Positions 1-6,136 of a stretch of DNA of 9,108 nucleotides are shown here, piece after piece (positions within the stretch are counted from its first letter, which is position 1; each line of letters opens with the position of its first letter). Position numbers and translations under genes: made by a program. Under the pieces are notes generated by a model. That model was not told the DNA's origin. It saw only the letters and a program-made list of their open reading frames with translations, and searched no databases. Source of the stretch: Pseudomonadota bacterium (GTDB lineage: Bacteria; Desulfobacterota; Desulfovibrionia; Desulfovibrionales; Desulfovibrionaceae); assembly GCA_023417745.1 (NCBI GenBank), contig JAEZEM010000450.1:1-9108 (forward strand), read 5' to 3'.

Positions 1-46
1 GGGTAACCCCCTCCCGGCCGCCGGAGGCATCTTCCTCTCTTCCCCC

Positions 47-1498
47 CTACGCAAGACCGCCCAAGCACGTGTATTTCATCACCGAGTATTCATCCATGCC
101 GTAGCGCGAGCCTTCGCGGCCCACGCCGCTTTCCTTGACGCCGCCGAACGGCGCTTCGGTGCAGGAGATGAGGGTCTCGTTGACCCCGACCATGCCGTAT
201 TCCAGCGCTCCGGACACGCGCATGGCCCGGCCGATGTCGCGGGTGTAGAGGTAGGCGGCCAAGCCGTATTCAGTGTCGTTGGCCATGGCGACGGCTTCGG
301 CTTCGGTGTCGAAGGTAAAGACCGGGGCCAGGGGGCCGAAGATCTCTTCCTTGGCGAAGGCCATGGCCGGGGTGGCTTTGGCGATGACCGTGGGTTCGAA
401 GAAGTTGCCGCCCAGGGCGTGGGCCTTGCCGCCGTGGGCCAGCCGGCCGCCCTTGGCCACGGCGTCGGCCACCTGGGCGTGCATACGGGCCACGGCTTTG
501 GAATCAATGAGCGGGCCTTGGTTCACGCCCTGGTGCAGGCCGTTGCCCACGGACAGGCCGGCCACGGCTTCCACCAGCCGTTCGACAAAGGCGTCGTGGA
601 TGCCGGCCTGCACGATGAAGCGGTTGGCGCAAATGCAGGTCTGGCCGGAGTTGCGGTATTTGCTGGCCATGGCTCCGGCGATGGCGGCGTCGATGTCGGC
701 GTCGTCAAAGACGAGAAACGGCGCGTTGCCGCCGAGTTCCATGGAAACCTTTTTGACGGTGGCGGCCGACTGGGCCATGAGCATCTTGCCGACCTCGGTG
801 GAGCCGGTGAAGCTCACCTTGCGAACGGCGGGGTTTTCGGTGAGTTCCGCGCCGATAGCCCGGGCGTTGCCGGTGACGATGTTGACCACGCCGGCCGGGA
901 TGCCGGCCCGGATGGCCAGTTCGCCCAGGGCCAGGGCGGAGAAAGGCGTCTGGGAGGCGGGCTTGATGACCGTGGGGCAGCCCATGGCCAGGGCCGGGCC
1001 GACCTTGCGGCCGATCATGGCCATGGGGAAGTTCCAGGGGGTGACGATGCCGCACACGCCCACGGGTTCGCGGGTGACGAGGATCATGCGGCCCCGGGCA
1101 TTGGCCGGGACCACGTCGCCGTAGGCCCGGCGGGCCTCCTCGGCGAACCAGCGGATAAAACTCGCGCCGTAGCCGATCTCGCCGGCCGACTCGGCCAGGG
1201 ATTTGCCCTGCTCCAGGGTCATGAGCTTGGCCAGATCGTCCTTGTTGGCCAGAATGAGGTCGTGCCAGCGCAGGAGCATGTCGGCCCGCTCCAGGGCGGT
1301 CATGGCCCGCAGGGCCGGCCAGGCGGCGGAAGCGGCTTCGATGGCCCGGCGGGTTTCGTCGCGGCCGCAACGCGGCACATGGCCGAGGATTTCGCCAGTG
1401 GCCGGATTGTCCACGGCCACGGTTTCGCCGGTATCAGCCGCCACCCACTGGCCGCCGATCAGGCAGGCTTCCCGAAACAGGCTCATGTCTTTCAGCAT
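47..1498 (-). CDS. gabD: Succinate-semialdehyde dehydrogenase (NAD(P)+), GabD family
   Basis: Cytosolic aldehyde dehydrogenase that should oxidise succinate semialdehyde to succinate, the last step of 4-aminobutyrate breakdown. The 483-residue product matches the roughly 482 residues of E. coli GabD and aligns with it along its whole length from memory. Seen in the sequence: the TPWNFP cofactor-binding segment near 153-158, KPASQTPFSALAL near 179-190, the general-base glutamate in MELGGNAPF (about Glu254), the catalytic cysteine in GQTCICANR (about Cys288), and the C-terminal PFGGVKESGVGREGS block. Ser182 two residues after KP, instead of the glutamate typical of strict NAD enzymes, suggests NADP can be used (inference). 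The second cysteine, Cys290, resembles the redox-switch pair described in human SSADH. The start at 1498 is chosen because AGGAGG (1507-1512) lies 8 bases upstream; the frame stays open to 1705, but that extension has no family similarity. The gene is divergent from nifE. A close relative acting on glutarate semialdehyde cannot be excluded. Confidence 0.93.
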   Translation of the reverse strand: MLKDMSLFREACLIGGQWVAADTGETVAVDNPATGEILGHVPRCGRDETRRAIEAASAAWPALRAMTALERADMLLRWHDLILANKDDLAKLMTLEQGKSLAESAGEIGYGASFIRWFAEEARRAYGDVVPANARGRMILVTREPVGVCGIVTPWNFPMAMIGRKVGPALAMGCPTVIKPASQTPFSALALGELAIRAGIPAGVVNIVTGNARAIGAELTENPAVRKVSFTGSTEVGKMLMAQSAATVKKVSMELGGNAPFLVFDDADIDAAIAGAMASKYRNSGQTCICANRFIVQAGIHDAFVERLVEAVAGLSVGNGLHQGVNQGPLIDSKAVARMHAQVADAVAKGGRLAHGGKAHALGGNFFEPTVIAKATPAMAFAKEEIFGPLAPVFTFDTEAEAVAMANDTEYGLAAYLYTRDIGRAMRVSGALEYGMVGVNETLISCTEAPFGGVKESGVGREGSRYGMDEYSVMKYTCLGGLA

Positions 1499-1521
1499 CG
1501 TCAATTCCTCCTGGGGTGATG

Positions 1522-1537
1522 GCCGGTTGTAACCGGC
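1522..1537. promoter_or_regulatory. Perfect 16-bp palindrome upstream of gabD, candidate operator
   Basis: GCCGGTT-GT-AACCGGC has two perfect 7-bp arms around a 2-bp centre. It lies just downstream of the predicted gabD start of transcription (about +4 to +20) and about 10 bases upstream of the AGGAGG ribosome binding site. A dimeric repressor bound here would block initiation or early elongation. The regulator is not identified. As RNA the 2-base loop is too tight for a stable hairpin of full length, so a DNA operator is the more natural reading. Confidence 0.45.
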
Positions 1538-1547
1538 GCTTTCCGGC

Positions 1548-1576
1548 CGTGTAGACGCCTTGCCGACTGGTGTCAA
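1548..1576 (-). promoter_or_regulatory. Candidate sigma70 promoter of gabD
   Basis: Read on the minus strand, a perfect -35 box TTGACA (1571-1576) is followed after exactly 17 bases by TACACG (1548-1553), a weak -10 box matching three of six consensus positions. It predicts a transcript start near 1541 and a leader of about 43 bases before the gabD ATG. The spacing and the perfect -35 box support it, while the poor -10 box suggests a need for activation or a weak promoter. No sigma54-type element was seen for gabD. Confidence 0.45.
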
Positions 1577-1637
1577 AACGCAGGAAGTGCGGTTTTTGGC
1601 CGCCCGGAACCTGAAAAATCGGACCAACACCCTTGCC

Positions 1638-1667
1638 GGCCGGACAAACAGCCGTTTTTGTCCGGCC
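1638..1667. repeat. Strong inverted repeat (11-bp perfect arms, 8-base loop)
   Basis: GGCCGGACAAA (1638-1648) and its exact reverse complement TTTGTCCGGCC (1657-1667) flank an 8-base spacer. Neither strand has a T-run immediately after the stem, so it is not a standard intrinsic terminator. It sits about 100-125 bases upstream of the predicted gabD start and about 180-205 bases upstream of the predicted nif start, so it could be an activator site, an insulator between the divergent genes, or part of a dispersed intergenic repeat. Its right arm takes part in an imperfect direct repeat with 1589-1619. Confidence 0.6.
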
Positions 1668-1739
1668 CAAACCCGGGAAATGCTCTTTCCGCCATCCTGG
1701 CGCAATTTCCCGACCAGCCACGCGGCAGGCCTACAATTC

Positions 1740-1758
1740 TGTCGCAGACGTTACGACA
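1740..1758. promoter_or_regulatory. Candidate upstream activator site for nifENB
   Basis: A perfect inverted repeat TGTCG-N9-CGACA is centred near 1749, about 95 bases upstream of the predicted sigma54 start site. That is the usual position for a site bound by an enhancer-binding protein. The classical NifA site is TGT-N10-ACA; here TGT and ACA are 13 bases apart, so a NifA of altered spacing or another activator is possible. A second, overlapping dyad GACA-TATT-TGTC (1755-1766) shares the right arm. Confidence 0.45.
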
Positions 1759-1800
1759 TATTTGTCTTCGACCAGATCTTTCGCCAATCTCAATCAATAA

Positions 1801-1813
1801 AATCAATATATTG
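1801..1813 (+). promoter_or_regulatory. IHF binding site
   Basis: AATCAATATATTG matches every defined position of the integration host factor consensus WATCAANNNNTTR. It lies between the activator dyad (1740-1758) and the -24 element (1819), just where IHF bends DNA to bring a bound activator to sigma54 polymerase at nif promoters. A near-copy of its left half, AATCAATA, occurs at 1792-1799 but lacks the TTR half. Confidence 0.65.
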
Positions 1814-1818
1814 CATTC

Positions 1819-1834
1819 TGGCACACTCCTTGTA
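1819..1834 (+). promoter_or_regulatory. Sigma54 (RpoN) -24/-12 promoter of nifENB
   Basis: TGGCAC (1819-1824), a 5-base spacer, then TTGTA (1830-1834) fits the sigma54 consensus TGGCAC-N5-TTGCA with one change (GT instead of GC in the -12 element). The spacing between the invariant GG (1820-1821) and the -12 GT (1832-1833) is the required 10 bases. It predicts a start of transcription near 1845 and a leader of about 34 bases before nifE. Such promoters need an ATP-dependent enhancer-binding protein, which for nif genes is normally NifA. Confidence 0.85.
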
Positions 1835-1878
1835 GAGTCACGATCGTCCTGACAATTGGCGACAGGAAAAGGAGCGTT

Positions 1879-3264
1879 ATGGAACAGGCGATTTTCGAGG
1901 AGCGGCGGGATCAGATCCACCGTACCGGCGAGGGGCCCTTTGAGCTGGCCTGCAACCGCGACAGCCTGGCCGGGGCGGTGTCCCAGCGGGCCTGCGTGTT
2001 TTGCGGCTCGCGCGTGGTGCTCTACCCCATCGCCGACGCCCTGCACCTGGTGCACGGCCCCATCGGCTGCGCCGTCTACACCTGGGACATCCGAGGCGCC
2101 CTGTCGTCGGGTCCGGAACTGCACCGCCTGAGCTTTTCCACCGATCTCCAGGAAAAAGACGTCATTTTCGGCGGCGAGAAAAAGCTCAAGGCCGCCCTGC
2201 TCGAACTGATCGAACGCCATAAGCCCAAGGCGGCCTTTGTCTACGCCACCTGCATCGTGGGCATCATCGGCGACGATGTGGCCGCCGTGTGCCGTGACGT
2301 GGCCGAAAAGACCGGCATCCCGGTCATCCCGGTCCAGTCCGAGGGATTTAAGGGCAACAAGCGCGAGGGCTACACCGCCGCCTGCAAGGCCATGTTCACC
2401 CTGACCGGCACGGGCGACATTTCCAACATCAGCCCCATCTCCATCAACATCCTGGGCGACTTCAACCTGGCCGGCGAAATCTGGATCATCCGCGACTACT
2501 TCAAGCGCATGGGCGTGGAAACCGTGGCCAACATCACCGGCGACGGCCGGGTGGACGACATCCGCCGGGCCCACGGCGCGGCCCTCAACGTGGTGCAGTG
2601 CTCCGGGGCCACCATGGAACTGGCCAAGATGATGCAGGACAAGTACGGCATCCCGTTCATCCGGGCCTCCTACCTGGGCATCGAGGACATGGCCGACTCC
2701 CTCTACGCCGTGGCCGAACATTTTAAGGACCGCGACCCGGGCATCATGGAACGCGCCCAGCAGGTGGTGCGCGAGGAACTCTCGGTGCTGCTGCCCCAGC
2801 TCGGCCAGTACCGCAAGGATCTCGAAGGCAAGAAAGTCGCCATCTACGTCGGCGGCGCGTTCAAGGCTTTTTCGCTCATCAAAGCCTTCCGGCACCTGGG
2901 CATGAAGGTCGTGCTGGTCGGCTCCCAGACCGGCACCAAGGAAGACTACGAAGAGCTGGCCGCCATCTGCGACCCGGGCACGGTCATCGTGGACGACTCC
3001 AACCCCTTGGAACTTTCCAAGTTCGTCAAGGAACTCGACGTCGATCTCTTTGTCGGCGGCGTCAAGGAGCGGCCCATCGCCCACAAGCTCGGGGTCGGCT
3101 TTTGCGACCACAACCACGAACGCAAGGAAGCCCTGGAAGGCTTTGTCGGGATGCTCAACTTCGCCCGCGAGGTCCACGCCTCGGCCACCAGCCCCATCTG
3201 GCGGTTCGTCCCCCGCCGCGAAGCCATGGCCAAGGCCGAAGCCGCCAAGAAGGAGGCCATATGA
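1879..3264 (+). CDS. nifE: Nitrogenase iron-molybdenum cofactor assembly scaffold, NifE subunit
   Basis: The alpha subunit of the cytosolic NifEN scaffold, which receives the NifB-made 8Fe-9S-carbide cluster and matures it by adding molybdenum and homocitrate before transfer to NifDK. The 461-residue length is normal. It carries the three conserved cluster-ligand cysteines of the NifD/NifE fold: about Cys39 in RACVFCGS, Cys64 in HGPIGC, and Cys125 in YATCIVGIIGDD. Cys42, next to the first of these, is an extra cysteine. The SFSTDLQEKDVIFGGEKKL-type segment (about 85-103) and QSEGFKGNKREGY (about 153-165) are typical of NifE. The start is supported by AAGGAG at 1869-1874, four bases before the ATG. 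It is the first gene after the sigma54 promoter, and its stop overlaps the nifN start (ATGA). NifD is excluded because the other scaffold subunit and nifB follow directly and no nifH or nifK is present. Confidence 0.95.
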   Translation: MEQAIFEERRDQIHRTGEGPFELACNRDSLAGAVSQRACVFCGSRVVLYPIADALHLVHGPIGCAVYTWDIRGALSSGPELHRLSFSTDLQEKDVIFGGEKKLKAALLELIERHKPKAAFVYATCIVGIIGDDVAAVCRDVAEKTGIPVIPVQSEGFKGNKREGYTAACKAMFTLTGTGDISNISPISINILGDFNLAGEIWIIRDYFKRMGVETVANITGDGRVDDIRRAHGAALNVVQCSGATMELAKMMQDKYGIPFIRASYLGIEDMADSLYAVAEHFKDRDPGIMERAQQVVREELSVLLPQLGQYRKDLEGKKVAIYVGGAFKAFSLIKAFRHLGMKVVLVGSQTGTKEDYEELAAICDPGTVIVDDSNPLELSKFVKELDVDLFVGGVKERPIAHKLGVGFCDHNHERKEALEGFVGMLNFAREVHASATSPIWRFVPRREAMAKAEAAKKEAI

Positions 3265-4616
3265 GCGACTCGCCCTACGTCTCCACCACCAACGCCTGCA
3301 AGCTGTGCACGCCGTTGGGCGCCGCCCTGGCCTTCCGGGGCGTCGAAGGGGCCATCCCCTTCCTGCACGGCTCCCAGGGCTGCGCCACCTACATGCGCCG
3401 CTACATCATCAGCCACTTCCGCGAGCCCATGGACATCGCCTCCTCGGCCCTGGGCGAAAAGCAGGCCGTCTTTGGCGGCGGACCCAATCTCAAGAAGGGC
3501 ATCTTGAACGTCATGAGCAAGTACGGCGCGTCGGTGGTCGGCGTGGCCACCACCTGCCTGACCGAAACCATCGGCGACGACGTGCCCCGGCTTTTGGCCG
3601 AATTTCGCAAGGAGTTCGCCGACCTGCCCCTGCCCGAGATCGTCCATGTCTCTACCCCGAGCTACTCCGGCACCCACATGGAAGGCTGGCACGCCGCCGT
3701 GGCCGCCCTGGCCGGCCAGCTCGTGCAGGTCAAGGCCGCGCCGCAGCGGCGCGTCAACCTCATGCCCGGCCTGGTGTCGCCGGCCGACCTGCGGCACGTA
3801 AAGGACATCCTGGCCGACTTCGGCGTTGACGCCACCATCCTGCCGGACATCTCCGACTCCATGGACCGGCCGGCGCTGCTGGACTACGAAAAGCTCCCGG
3901 CCGGCGGCACGACTCTGGCCGATATCCGGGCCATGTCCGGGTCGCTGGGGTCCATCGAGTGCGGCCGGGCCGCCCATGTGGCCGAATCGGCCGGGGCCAA
4001 CCTGGAACGCCGCTTTGGCGTCAAAAACCTCCGGGTCGGCATCCCGGTCGGCATCCGCGAGTCCGACGCCTTTTTCGCCGCCTTGGAAGAACTGACCGGC
4101 CTGCCCACGCCGAAGAAGTACCAGGATGAGCGCGGCCGGCTGGTGGACGCTTATGTCGACGGTCACAAGTACGTGGCCGGCAAACGCGCCATCGTCTACG
4201 GCGAGGAAGATTTGGTCATCGCCATGACGGCCTTTTTGGCCGAGATCGGGGTCAAGCCCATCTTGTGCGCCACCGGCGCGACCTGCAAGAATTTCAAGAC
4301 GCAGCTCGCCGCCGTGACCGAGGGGCTTTTGCCCGAACCGCCCGAGGCGCGCGAAGGCGTGGACTTCCACGACATCGCCGAGCAGGCGGTCGATCTGGCC
4401 CCGGATCTGCTGGTCGGCCACAGCAAGGGCTACACCTACGCCAAGGCCTGGAACGTGCCGCTCATGCGGGTGGGCTTCCCCATCCACGACCGCTTCGGCG
4501 GCCAGCGCATGCGCCACGTGGCCTACGGCGGCACCCAGGAACTTTTCGACCGACTCGTCAACATCGTTTTGGAACGCAAGCAGGAAGACAGCGCCGTTGG
4601 TTACGGCTATCTCTAA
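3261..4616 (+). CDS. nifN: Nitrogenase iron-molybdenum cofactor assembly scaffold, NifN subunit
   Basis: The beta subunit of the NifEN scaffold, 451 residues. The three NifK-type cysteine positions are present: about Cys16 in NACKLCTPLGA, Cys41 in HGSQGC, and Cys99 in TTCLTETIGDD. The FREP and SSALGEKQAVFGGGPNL segments (about 53-76) and the C-terminal RVGFPIHDRFGGQR block are family hallmarks. Cys13 is one extra cysteine near the first ligand. The start at 3261 is chosen because AGGAGG at 3251-3256 lies four bases upstream and the ATG overlaps the nifE TGA by four bases, which implies translational coupling and equal output of the two subunits. The frame is open further upstream inside nifE, but that stretch is out-of-frame nifE coding sequence. 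nifB follows after 12 bases. It is a plain NifN, not fused to NifB as in some anaerobes. Confidence 0.94.
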   Translation: MSDSPYVSTTNACKLCTPLGAALAFRGVEGAIPFLHGSQGCATYMRRYIISHFREPMDIASSALGEKQAVFGGGPNLKKGILNVMSKYGASVVGVATTCLTETIGDDVPRLLAEFRKEFADLPLPEIVHVSTPSYSGTHMEGWHAAVAALAGQLVQVKAAPQRRVNLMPGLVSPADLRHVKDILADFGVDATILPDISDSMDRPALLDYEKLPAGGTTLADIRAMSGSLGSIECGRAAHVAESAGANLERRFGVKNLRVGIPVGIRESDAFFAALEELTGLPTPKKYQDERGRLVDAYVDGHKYVAGKRAIVYGEEDLVIAMTAFLAEIGVKPILCATGATCKNFKTQLAAVTEGLLPEPPEAREGVDFHDIAEQAVDLAPDLLVGHSKGYTYAKAWNVPLMRVGFPIHDRFGGQRMRHVAYGGTQELFDRLVNIVLERKQEDSAVGYGYL

Positions 4617-4628
4617 AGGAGCGCGATC

Positions 4629-5897
4629 ATGACCACCGAAAAGGACCTGTCCAAGCACCCGTGCTTCAATCGCGAATCCGCCGGAACCTGCGGCCGCGTC
4701 CACCTGCCCATCGCGCCCAAGTGCAACATCATGTGCAACTTCTGCAATCGCAAGTACGATTGCGTGAGCGAATCGCGCCCGGGCGTCACCAGCGCCGTGC
4801 TCTCCCCGGCCCAGGCCCTGCTCTACATGGACAAGGTGCTGGAAAAGGAACCCCGCATCACCGTATGCGGCATCGCCGGCCCGGGCGACCCCCTGGCCAA
4901 CCCCGAGACCATCGAGACCATAGCGCTCCTCAAAGACAAGTACCCGCAGCTGCTTTTCTGCCTGTCCACCAACGGCCTGGCCCTGCCGGCCCACGCCAAG
5001 ACCCTGGCCGAACTGGGCGTCACCCACGTCACCGTCACGGTCAACGCCGTGGACCCGAAAATCGGGGCCAAGGTCTATTCCTGGGCTCGCGACGGCAAGG
5101 TCATCCTGCGCGGCGAGGCGGCGGCCAAGCTGCTGCTGGCCCGCCAGCTCGAAGGGATCAAGATCCTCAAGGAACACGACGTCATCGTCAAATCGAACAC
5201 CATCGCCATCCCGGGCGTCAACGACCACCACGTGCTGGAGGTCTCCAACACCCTGTCCGAGCTTGGCGTGGACATCCAAAACATCATGCCCATCTTCCCG
5301 GTGGCCGACACGCCTTTTGCCGACGTGCCCGCTCCGTCCCACGAACTGATCCACACGCTTCGCGAAAAGGCCAAGGACGTGGTGCCTCAGATGACCCATT
5401 GCAAGCGTTGCCGGGCCGACGCCGTGGGGCTTCTCGGCAAGGACCTCTCGGGCGAGATGGCCGGCATCCTCGGCGACTGCGCCAGGTCGCTGCCGGGCGT
5501 GGATCTGTCCAAGCGGCCTTACGTCGCCGTGGCCAGCCGCGAGGGGCTGCTCGTCAACATGCACCTGGGCGAGGCCCACAAGTTTCAGATCTGGAAGCAG
5601 GACGGCGACAACTTCGTCTTTGTCGAGGACCGCTACGCCCCCGAACCCGGCGGCGGCACCAAGCGCTGGATCGACATGGCCAAGCTTCTCCTGGACTGCC
5701 GAGCCGTGCTCATGGCCGCCTGCGGCGAGACGCCGCGCAAGATCCTGGCCGATTCCGGGGTGCTGCCCTACGAATGCTCTGGTCTGGTGGAGACGGCCCT
5801 GGCCGAAGTTTATGGCGCGGGCGACCTGTCCAAGCTCAAGAGCCGGCGCAAGGGTCTGGGCAAGGCCTGTTGCGGCGGCGGCGGCGAGGGCTGTTAG
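4629..5897 (+). CDS. nifB: Nitrogenase cofactor biosynthesis radical SAM protein NifB with C-terminal NifX-like domain
   Basis: Radical S-adenosylmethionine enzyme that fuses two [4Fe-4S] units with insertion of carbide and sulfide to make NifB-co, the precursor passed to NifEN. The 422-residue protein has the radical SAM motif CNIMCNFC (Cys32, Cys36, Cys39), the GIAGPGDPLAN SAM-contact segment (about 81-91), an N-terminal HPCF (His10, Cys12), DCVSESRPG (Cys45) and HCKRCRADAVG (Cys258, Cys261). The last three are conserved sites expected to hold the K-cluster. From about 296 to 400 a NifX/NafY-like cofactor-binding domain follows (RPYVAVAS to AEVYGAG). The protein ends in CCGGGGEGC, an unusual cysteine-glycine tail. 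The start has AAGGAG at 4616-4621, overlapping the nifN stop, seven bases before the ATG. It is the last gene of the operon, followed by an intrinsic terminator. Confidence 0.96.
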   Translation: MTTEKDLSKHPCFNRESAGTCGRVHLPIAPKCNIMCNFCNRKYDCVSESRPGVTSAVLSPAQALLYMDKVLEKEPRITVCGIAGPGDPLANPETIETIALLKDKYPQLLFCLSTNGLALPAHAKTLAELGVTHVTVTVNAVDPKIGAKVYSWARDGKVILRGEAAAKLLLARQLEGIKILKEHDVIVKSNTIAIPGVNDHHVLEVSNTLSELGVDIQNIMPIFPVADTPFADVPAPSHELIHTLREKAKDVVPQMTHCKRCRADAVGLLGKDLSGEMAGILGDCARSLPGVDLSKRPYVAVASREGLLVNMHLGEAHKFQIWKQDGDNFVFVEDRYAPEPGGGTKRWIDMAKLLLDCRAVLMAACGETPRKILADSGVLPYECSGLVETALAEVYGAGDLSKLKSRRKGLGKACCGGGGEGC

Positions 5898-5939
5898 GGC
5901 CGCAAGCTGCGACCCAGTCAACGGCTATCCCATCCTCCG

Positions 5940-5978
5940 AAGGCGACGCTCGTTTCGACGAGGCGTCGCCTTTTTTTT
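5940..5978 (+). terminator. Intrinsic terminator of the nifENB operon
   Basis: The stem pairs GGCGACG (5942-5948) with CGTCGCC (5964-5970), and CTCGT (5949-5953) with ACGAG (5958-5962), leaving a single bulged G at 5963. This gives 12 base pairs capped by a TTCG tetraloop. It is followed by eight T residues (5971-5978). It begins about 40 bases after the nifB stop codon and separates nifENB from the downstream TPR gene. Confidence 0.92.
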
Positions 5979-6003
5979 GACAAAGGGCCTAACCCGGTGT
6001 AGT
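5977..6003 (+). promoter_or_regulatory. Weak candidate promoter for the TPR-PilZ genes
   Basis: A perfect TTGACA (5977-5982) begins within the T-run of the nifB terminator. The best -10-like hexamer after it is TGTAGT (5998-6003, four of six matches) at a short 15-base spacing. No better pair was seen between the terminator and the TPR gene, which nevertheless needs a promoter somewhere in this 158-base stretch. This is a guess from consensus only. Confidence 0.25.
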
Positions 6004-6136
6004 CGTTTACTGTTGTAGTTGGGCCTTGTCGCCCGACCAGGCTCGCGCAAGCTTGCTAGTCTTCTGCATTCGCCTGGAAAACCCGGCATTTCCTTCGACT
6101 CACGCCTGACTTCGTTGGTCGAATCGCCCCGAACCA

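Larger units (their letters stand above)
1499..1878. other. Divergent gabD-nifE intergenic regulatory region
   Basis: This 380-base stretch holds no convincing gene. Its gabD-proximal two-thirds is GC-rich and carries the gabD promoter, a palindrome and a large dyad. Its nifE-proximal third, from about 1733, is clearly richer in A+T than anything else in the window and contains the putative activator dyad, the IHF site and the sigma54 promoter. Short open frames crossing it have no ribosome binding site and no recognisable protein. Confidence 0.8.

Noticed and set aside
1..46. Possible gabD terminator just downstream of its stop (CCTCC at 10-14 with GGAGG at 23-27)
   Set aside because: There are only about five pairs before a mismatch and no T-run on the minus strand, and the window ends too soon to judge.
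1499..1705. N-terminal extension of gabD to an upstream ATG at 1705
   Set aside because: The added 69 residues are not found in the family, run through the palindrome and dyad, and the ATG at 1498 has an ideal AGGAGG site.
1573..3177. A 534-codon minus-strand open frame spanning the nifE gene and the intergenic region
   Set aside because: It is antisense to nifE, has the same compositional bias as the other shadow frames, and crosses the sigma54 promoter region.
1879..4616. Assignment as an alternative-nitrogenase scaffold (VnfE/VnfN)
   Set aside because: No vanadium- or iron-only nitrogenase gene is present, and the immediate nifB neighbour favours the standard NifEN. A tree would be needed to exclude the alternative fully.
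2946..5921. A 991-codon open frame on the minus strand antisense to most of nifE, nifN and nifB
   Set aside because: It lies opposite three genes with unmistakable family motifs. GC-rich codon use keeps stop codons out of the antisense frame, and its product is low-complexity Gly/Ala/His/Val sequence with no family resemblance.
4265..5980. A 571-codon plus-strand open frame overlapping nifN and nifB in another frame
   Set aside because: The Arg/Gly/Pro-rich product is an out-of-frame reading of nifN and nifB, and it runs into the terminator hairpin.
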